Shown here: one piece after another, positions 5,516 to 6,798 of the stretch | How the letters are laid out: each line of letters opens with the position of its first letter | Position numbering within the stretch: position 1 is the stretch's first letter | Assembly (NCBI GenBank): GCA_031287815.1 | Contig: JAITSM010000198.1 | Location: 1 to 6,798, forward strand | DNA length: 6,798 nucleotides | Source: Prevotellaceae bacterium | GTDB lineage: Bacteria; Bacteroidota; Bacteroidia; Bacteroidales; UBA932 | Reading direction: 5' to 3' | Notes under the pieces: model-generated | What the model was told of the DNA's origin: nothing | Database searches by the model: none | The model's input: only the letters and a program-made list of their open reading frames with translations | Translations under genes and position numbers: made by a program

Positions 5516-6798
5516 TTATTAGCGGCGGCGGCACCGGCGGGCATATTTATCCGGCGATAGCCATTGCCAACGCCCTGCGGCGACGCTTCCCGGGCGTAGC
5601 TATCCTGTTCGCCGGCGCAGAAGGGCGCATGGAAATGGAAAAAGTCCCTGCGGCGGGATATACTATTGTCGGCTTGCCGGTGGCGGGTTTGCAGCGGGTG
5701 CGGTGGTGGAAAAATTTTTCATTGCCTTTCAAATTGTGGAAAAGCCTGCGGAAGGCAACGCAAATAATTAACGATTTCAACCCTGATATAGTAGTGGGCG
5801 TGGGCGGCTACGCCAGCGCGCCTGTGTTGTGGGCGGCGCAGCGGAAGAAAATCCCGACGCTTTTACAGGAACAAAATTCGTATGCCGGTATCGCCAATAA
5901 GCTACTCGCCAAACGCGCCGGCGCTATTTGCGTAGCCTATGAGGGAATGGAACGGTTTTTCCCGAAAGAAAAAATAATTTTAACAGGAAATCCGGTACGG
6001 TTCCCCTCGTCTGTCCTATCCCGGCAGGTTTTACCTGTTTTACGAGGCAAAGCCTCCGTGGATACTTCGGACGAGGTGCAACCTCATCCGAACGGCGTCC
6101 CTACCATCCTGGTAGTGGGCGGCAGCCTGGGGGCGCGAACGCTCAACCAAGCCATGATACAAGCCTTGCCGGAACTGCGCGACAGCGGGGTGCACTTTAT
6201 CTGGCAAACCGGAAAGGCTTATTTCGAACAGGCAAAAGCCGCGGTGGAAAACCTCTCCCCCCGCCCTCCCCAAAGGGAAGGGAGCCAGCACCCCCTCCTT
6301 CGGGGAGGGCAGGGGGGAGGTTTCACCGTTGTGGACTTTATTTCCCGGATGGATGAAGCCTTTGCTGCCGCCGACGTGGTTGTTTCCCGCGCCGGCGCGG
6401 GAACAATTTCGGAATTGTGCGTAGCGGCGAAAGCCTGCGTCTTTGTGCCTTCGCCCAACGTCGCCGAAGACCACCAGACAAAGAACGCACAGGCGCTGGC
6501 GGCAAAGAATGCCGCCCTGATGGTGCGCGACGACGAAGCAAAAGACAAACTTTGGCCAACCGTTCTGGAATTGCTGCACGACCGGGCACGCATCAGGGAA
6601 CTGGAAAAAAACATCGCTGCACTCGCTAAACCCCATGCCGCAGACAAAATTGTCGATGAAATAGCCGCGTTGACGGCCAACAGCCAACGGTCAACAGAGA
6701 ACGGCACAAGAGAAGACAATATTTCAAGAAGAGAAGACAATATTCCAAGAAGAGAAGACAATATTCCGAGAAGAGAAGACAATATTCCGAGAAGAGAA
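5509..6798 (+). CDS. murG: UDP-GlcNAc--lipid I N-acetylglucosaminyltransferase MurG, no visible start codon, 3' end outside the window
   Basis: Peripheral membrane GT-B glycosyltransferase that adds GlcNAc to lipid I to make lipid II. The frame is continuous from the stop at 5431 to the window end. Motifs are KVIISGGGTGGHIYPA (acceptor-side glycine loop), GVGGYASAP, QEQNSYAGIANK, TGNPVR, VVGGSLGART, SRAGAGTISEL (donor-side loop) and PSPNVAEDHQTKNA. Oddities follow. Between TAA 5431 and the core there is no ATG, GTG or TTG; the position expected for the start is taken by the 19-bp and 7-bp repeats. The stretch after TGNPVR (6001-6099) consists of hairpin-forming sequence. About 23 residues after AAVEN come from a palindromic element (6253-6324). 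After the usual end (IVDEI, near 6663) a repeat tail continues past the window. All motifs are intact, which argues for a working enzyme. The 5' boundary given is where homology begins, not a start codon. Confidence 0.9.
6001..6099 (+). repeat. Hairpin-rich segment in the MurG interdomain linker
   Basis: Three inverted repeats follow one another: CAGGT-TTT-ACCTG (6025-6037), GAGGC-AAA-GCCTC (6044-6056) and TTCGGACGAGGT-GCA-ACCTCATCCGAA (6066-6092, a 12-bp stem with one mismatch). It is read in frame between TGNPVR and TILVVGGSLGAR, the link between the two GT-B domains. The encoded residues (FPSSVLSRQVLPVLRG...) do not look like the usual linker. About the usual number of residues is present, so it seems to have replaced linker sequence as well as been inserted. 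No second copy is seen in the window. Confidence 0.65.
6253..6324 (+). repeat. GC-rich palindromic element, murG copy (in-frame insertion)
   Basis: The 5' arm at 6252-6271 (CCTC, C-run, GCCCTCCCC) pairs imperfectly over about 19 bases with the 3' arm at 6302-6320 (GGGGAGGGCAGGGGGGAGG). It is read PRPPQREGSQ-HPLLRGGQGGGF, aligning without gaps with the murE copy PRPSRRWGSS-PPLLRRGLGGGA in the same frame relative to the repeat. It lies between the WQTGKAYFEQAKAAVEN helix region and TVVDFISRMDEAFAAADVVVSRAG, a surface position where MurG lengths vary. No stop codon occurs in any of the six frames. Confidence 0.88.
6709..6798 (+). repeat. 21-bp tandem repeat encoding the MurG C-terminal tail
   Basis: Four full units at 6709, 6730, 6751 and 6772 (AGAGAAGACAATATTCCGAGA with single-base variants) and a partial fifth run off the window. 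Each adds seven residues, REDNIPR. The usual C-terminus of MurG is near 6663; the sequence between (TANSQRSTENGT) is another degenerate repeat, AACGGTCAACAG-like, whose 12-base word also lies at 4041-4052. The tail is charged and low in complexity. Confidence 0.9.

Noticed and set aside
5242..5544. Antisense frame rich in SILSISS repeats
   Set aside because: It is the complement of the ATGGATGAA array and has no support beyond the repeat itself.
5629..5631. ATG 5629 as the murG start
   Set aside because: It would remove the GGGTGGH loop and the first strand and helix of the N-terminal domain, which are perfectly conserved upstream.
6040..6687. Antisense 215-residue open frame opposite murG
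   Set aside because: It is a shadow of murG. The GC-rich palindrome and codon use of murG remove stops from the opposite strand, and the translation has no recognisable domain.

Overview
The window is a stretch of a division and cell wall (dcw) cluster, all on the + strand. The order is murE (3' part), an unrecognised gene, mraY, murD, ftsW, murG (3' end beyond the window). Gene order, a MraY with a long extra periplasmic-side segment, AT-rich leaders with weak or no Shine-Dalgarno sequences, and protein wording such as DNPR in MurE and QEQNSYAGIANK in MurG all point to Bacteroidota, most likely Bacteroidales. The genus cannot be told. The DNPR motif of MurE predicts meso-diaminopimelate peptidoglycan.

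Region by region: 1-689 is the C-terminal half of MurE, entered through a GC-rich palindromic element and ending in a tail of three 42-bp repeats. 701-1357 is a protein of unknown function sitting between murE and mraY, which are normally adjacent in this phylum. 1390-2676 mraY and 2692-4026 murD are clean, full-length genes. 4081-5313 is ftsW, whose first ~35 codons are low-complexity sequence built partly on a 7-bp minisatellite. 5308-5508 holds two tandem arrays (an ATGGATGAA/ATGGATAAA array and a 19-bp GGGC...GCCC array) just where the start of murG should be. 5509-6798 is murG, which has no visible start codon, carries two in-frame repeat-derived segments and ends in a 21-bp tandem repeat that runs off the window.

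The enzymes form one pathway. MurE and MurD (with MurC/MurF outside the window) build UDP-MurNAc-pentapeptide in the cytoplasm. MraY transfers it to undecaprenyl phosphate (lipid I), MurG adds GlcNAc (lipid II), and FtsW polymerises lipid II at the septum.

The outstanding signal is not a new gene but the colonisation of essential genes by short repeats. At least six repeat families lie in or against murE, ftsW and murG, always at gene ends, in surface loops or in the interdomain linker, and nearly always keeping the reading frame. One ~65-bp palindrome is present in both murE and murG and encodes a gapless, same-frame 22-residue match. This recalls the in-frame palindromic elements described in Rickettsia, but here it is in a Bacteroidota dcw cluster. 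The copy number of the 19-bp unit also decides whether murG is in frame with an upstream ATG-rich array.
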